DNA of 64,000 nt from Pseudomonas protegens (GTDB taxonomy: Bacteria > Pseudomonadota > Gammaproteobacteria > Pseudomonadales > Pseudomonadaceae), in the NCBI RefSeq assembly GCF_013407925.2, contig NZ_CP060201.1, positions 6,185,001 through 6,249,000 on the forward strand. Direction: 5' to 3'. The notes beneath the pieces were generated by a model. The model searched no databases and was not told the DNA's origin. It saw nothing but the letters and a program-made list of their open reading frames with translations. Both the position numbers and the translations under genes were made by a program. Each line of letters opens with the position of its first letter. Position 1 is the first letter of the stretch. Of this stretch, positions 61,839 to 64,000 are shown in pieces.

Positions 61839-64000
61839 TTCACCTCCAGGGTGCTCAGGCCGTTGCCCTGGCGGCTGACCTGGATCTGCACCGGAATCCG
61901 TTCGTGCATCTCTTGCACGTGGGAAATCACCGCCACTTTGCGCCCCTGGGCCTGCAGGCCGTCGAGGGCGTCCATGGCCAGTTGCAGGGATTCGGGGTCG
62001 AGGCTGCCGAAGCCTTCGTCGATGAACAGTGATTCGATCTTCAGGGTGCTGGAGGCCATGGACGCCAGCCCCAGGGCCAGGGCCAGGGACACCAGGAAGG
62101 TTTCGCCACCGGACAGCGAGTGCACCGAGCGCAGTTCGTCGCCCATTTCAGTGTCCAGCACCAGCAGGCCGAGCATGCTGCCGCCGCGCTTGAGGCGGTA
62201 GCGGCGCACCAGTTGGCGCAGTTGGGCGTTGGCGTGGTGCACCAGCAGGTCGAGGTTGTAGGCCTGGGCGATCTTGCGGAACTTGTCGCCTTCGGCCGAG
62301 CCGATCAGGGCGCTGAGCCGGGCCCAGCGCTGCCACTCGCCGTAGGCCTGTTCGAGCTGCTGGTTCAGGGCCTGGTTGGCGTCCTGGCGGCGCTGGTCCT
62401 CGCTTTGCCGGGCGCGCAGGTCGGCGACCTGCTGTTCGCTGGCCTGGGCCTGCTGCTGCAAGGCGTCCAGGGCCTGGGTCAGTTGTTCGGCGGCGAGGTT
62501 GCCGTTGTGCTGGGCCTGATGCTGTTCCAGGCGCTGCTGGCGCTCCTGCAGCAGGACCCTGGCTTGCTCGATGGCCTTGTCGTTGGCCTGCAGGCGCTGG
62601 CGCAGTGCCTGGATCTGTTCCTCATCCAGTTGCAGCAGCTGTTGCAGGCCGGCGTCATCCAGCTCCGGGTGCTGGGCGCGCCATTGCTCGATGCTGGCCG
62701 CCAGTTGCTGCTGTTCGCTGTCCAGGGCCTGTTGGCGTTCTTCCCGGGCCTTGAGGGCCGCTCCCAGTTCGATGGCTTGCTGGTGCAGTGCCTGCTGTTT
62801 TTGTTGCGCCTGGGCCAGGGCCTGGCGCGCCTGTTCCACGGCCTGTTCCAGGTGCTGTTGCCAGTGCTCGGCACAGGGCTGCTGGCCCAGCAGTTCGGCC
62901 AGTTTGTGCTGGCAGGCCTGTTGCTCTTGGTGCTGGGTTGCGAACTGCTGCTGCGCTTCGCTCAGTTGCTGCTGGCGGGTCAGCTGGCGGTCCTGCTGTT
63001 TGTCCAGGGCCAGTTGGCGTTGCTGCTGTTCCTCGATCTCTTCCTGCTGCTCGCGCAGTTGTTCAATGCGCTGCAGCACTTGCTGGTCGAGCTGGAGGAA
63101 GGTGTTGGCCGGGTCGCGGCGCAGGCCGTCGAGGACCTCGGCCGGCAGCAGGCTGGCGAAGTAGCTCAGTTCTTCTTCCAGGCGCTGGCGGTCGGCGTTG
63201 AGTTGCTGCTGTTGCTGGTCCAGGTGCTGGGCCGCCTGCTGGCTGGCGTCGATGGCGGCTTGCAACTGGTTTTGCAGGCGCGCGGCGTCCTTTTGCAGGG
63301 TCAACAGGGCGCCCTGGCGGCTTTCGTCCTGGGTGATGCTCTGTTGCAGTTGCTCCAGTTGCTGATGCAGCCAGGCGTCACGCTTGGGCGGCTCCTGGTC
63401 CAGCAGGCTGGCGCTCAGCGGGTGGGCTTGCAGGCTCGGGGCCAGGGCCTGTTGCTGGATCGCCAGCTGTTCTTGCTGCTGGAGGAACTCCTTCTGCTGG
63501 GCAATCAGCCCCTGGACCTGGGCCCGCAGTTCGTTGAGCTGTTCCTTGAGGCCGTCCACCGCCTGGCGGGCGTTGGCTTCTTCGCTTTCGTCGTGGCGCC
63601 CCAGGCTTTGCAGCAGGGCTTCGGGCTGGTGATAAGGGTGCTCGACGCTGCCACACACCGGGCACGGCTGATCGTCCTGCAACTGGGCGCGCAACTCCTC
63701 GACACTGGCGCTGCGGGCCAGGCGCTGACGCTCCAGCAGGGCCTGGGTGACGCTCAAAGTTTGCTCGGCCACGGCCAGTTCGGCCTTGGCTTGCAGACCG
63801 GCCCGGTTCAAGGCCTCGCGCTGGCTGGCCACGGCCTGTTGCTTGTCTTGCAGGGCCTGGGCGCGCTGTTGCAGTTCCTGGTGCTGGGCCCAGAGCCGGC
63901 CCAGTTCCTCGAAGGCGCGCTGCTGTTTGCGGTTGTCCTGGAGCAGGGTGCCGAGCAGTTGGATCTGCTCGGCCACCGCTTGCGGCTCGGCCCCGGCTTC
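61835..64000 (-). CDS. sbcC: SbcC exonuclease subunit (C-terminal part)
   Basis: The 721 residues inside the window form the C-terminal two-thirds of SbcC, the ATPase of the SbcCD nuclease that cleaves hairpin and palindromic DNA. The long coiled coil is very Gln/Leu-rich. The zinc hook CPVC lies in DDQPCPVCGSVEHPYH, and the coil returns towards the ATPase head. The ABC signature is LSGGETFLVSLALALGLASMA, Walker B LFIDEGFGSLDPES, and the final His loop is VISHVQEMHERI. The 5' end lies outside. SbcCD activity limits long palindromes, which is notable beside the inverted repeats at 60-61 kb. Confidence 0.95.
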   Translation of the reverse strand, partial: EAGAEPQAVAEQIQLLGTLLQDNRKQQRAFEELGRLWAQHQELQQRAQALQDKQQAVASQREALNRAGLQAKAELAVAEQTLSVTQALLERQRLARSASVEELRAQLQDDQPCPVCGSVEHPYHQPEALLQSLGRHDESEEANARQAVDGLKEQLNELRAQVQGLIAQQKEFLQQQEQLAIQQQALAPSLQAHPLSASLLDQEPPKRDAWLHQQLEQLQQSITQDESRQGALLTLQKDAARLQNQLQAAIDASQQAAQHLDQQQQQLNADRQRLEEELSYFASLLPAEVLDGLRRDPANTFLQLDQQVLQRIEQLREQQEEIEEQQQRQLALDKQQDRQLTRQQQLSEAQQQFATQHQEQQACQHKLAELLGQQPCAEHWQQHLEQAVEQARQALAQAQQKQQALHQQAIELGAALKAREERQQALDSEQQQLAASIEQWRAQHPELDDAGLQQLLQLDEEQIQALRQRLQANDKAIEQARVLLQERQQRLEQHQAQHNGNLAAEQLTQALDALQQQAQASEQQVADLRARQSEDQRRQDANQALNQQLEQAYGEWQRWARLSALIGSAEGDKFRKIAQAYNLDLLVHHANAQLRQLVRRYRLKRGGSMLGLLVLDTEMGDELRSVHSLSGGETFLVSLALALGLASMASSTLKIESLFIDEGFGSLDPESLQLAMDALDGLQAQGRKVAVISHVQEMHERIPVQIQVSRQGNGLSTLEVK

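Overview
The window looks like chromosomal DNA of a fluorescens-group Pseudomonas (P. protegens/P. chlororaphis-like). Codon use is uniformly GC-rich. It carries a MvaT/MvaU-type H-NS protein, typical Pseudomonas gene sets (galU-gor, ahpCF, hpd, ptxS-kguEKTD, aruH), and many REP/REPIN elements with the core GTAGGAGCCGGCTTGCCGG. No phage, plasmid, CRISPR array, insertion sequence, tRNA or rRNA gene was seen. Nearly all genes look intact. The two window edges cut a cytochrome-like gene (left) and sbcC (right).

1-13.9 kb is mostly core: galU, gor, a KfrA-like DNA-binding coiled-coil protein divergent from a lone tyrosine integrase around a palindrome-rich spacer, ahpC and ahpF, gloA, an mvaT-family gene with a probable TTG start, an EAL phosphodiesterase, and a LysR/DMT-exporter pair. 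14-24.5 kb holds hpd (tyrosine breakdown), hpaR, rarD, an aldo/keto reductase, a LysR-controlled SDR/VOC pair, and a glycerate/sugar-acid set (MFS transporter, cdaR, glycerate kinase) that contains a duplicated 138-bp repeat.

24.9-33.5 kb is a full homoprotocatechuate meta-cleavage operon read leftward (hpaG1-hpaG2-hpaE-hpaD-hpaF-hpaX-hpaH-hpaI) with a divergent AraC gene, hpaA. Two 17-bp sites in the hpa promoter match a site in front of hpaR 17 kb away, so HpaR probably controls itself and this operon. The 4-hydroxyphenylacetate hydroxylase genes hpaB and hpaC are not in the operon but at 46.1-48.3 kb.

33.5-46 kb is accessory catabolism of unknown substrate. One operon encodes a cupin dioxygenase, MFS transporter, zinc alcohol dehydrogenase, OprB-type porin and GMC oxidoreductase, with a divergent AraC regulator. 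The next encodes an outer-membrane protein, an MFS transporter and a histone-deacetylase-fold amidohydrolase behind a LuxR-type regulator. These are the best candidates for uncharacterised pathways.

48.7-64 kb holds a chemoreceptor, aruH, the 2-ketogluconate operon kguEKTD with ptxS and two identical PtxS operators, an esterase, a choline/betaine-binding protein, a DUF1345 membrane protein, a 1-kb block of inverted intergenic repeats, a glutathione S-transferase and sbcC.
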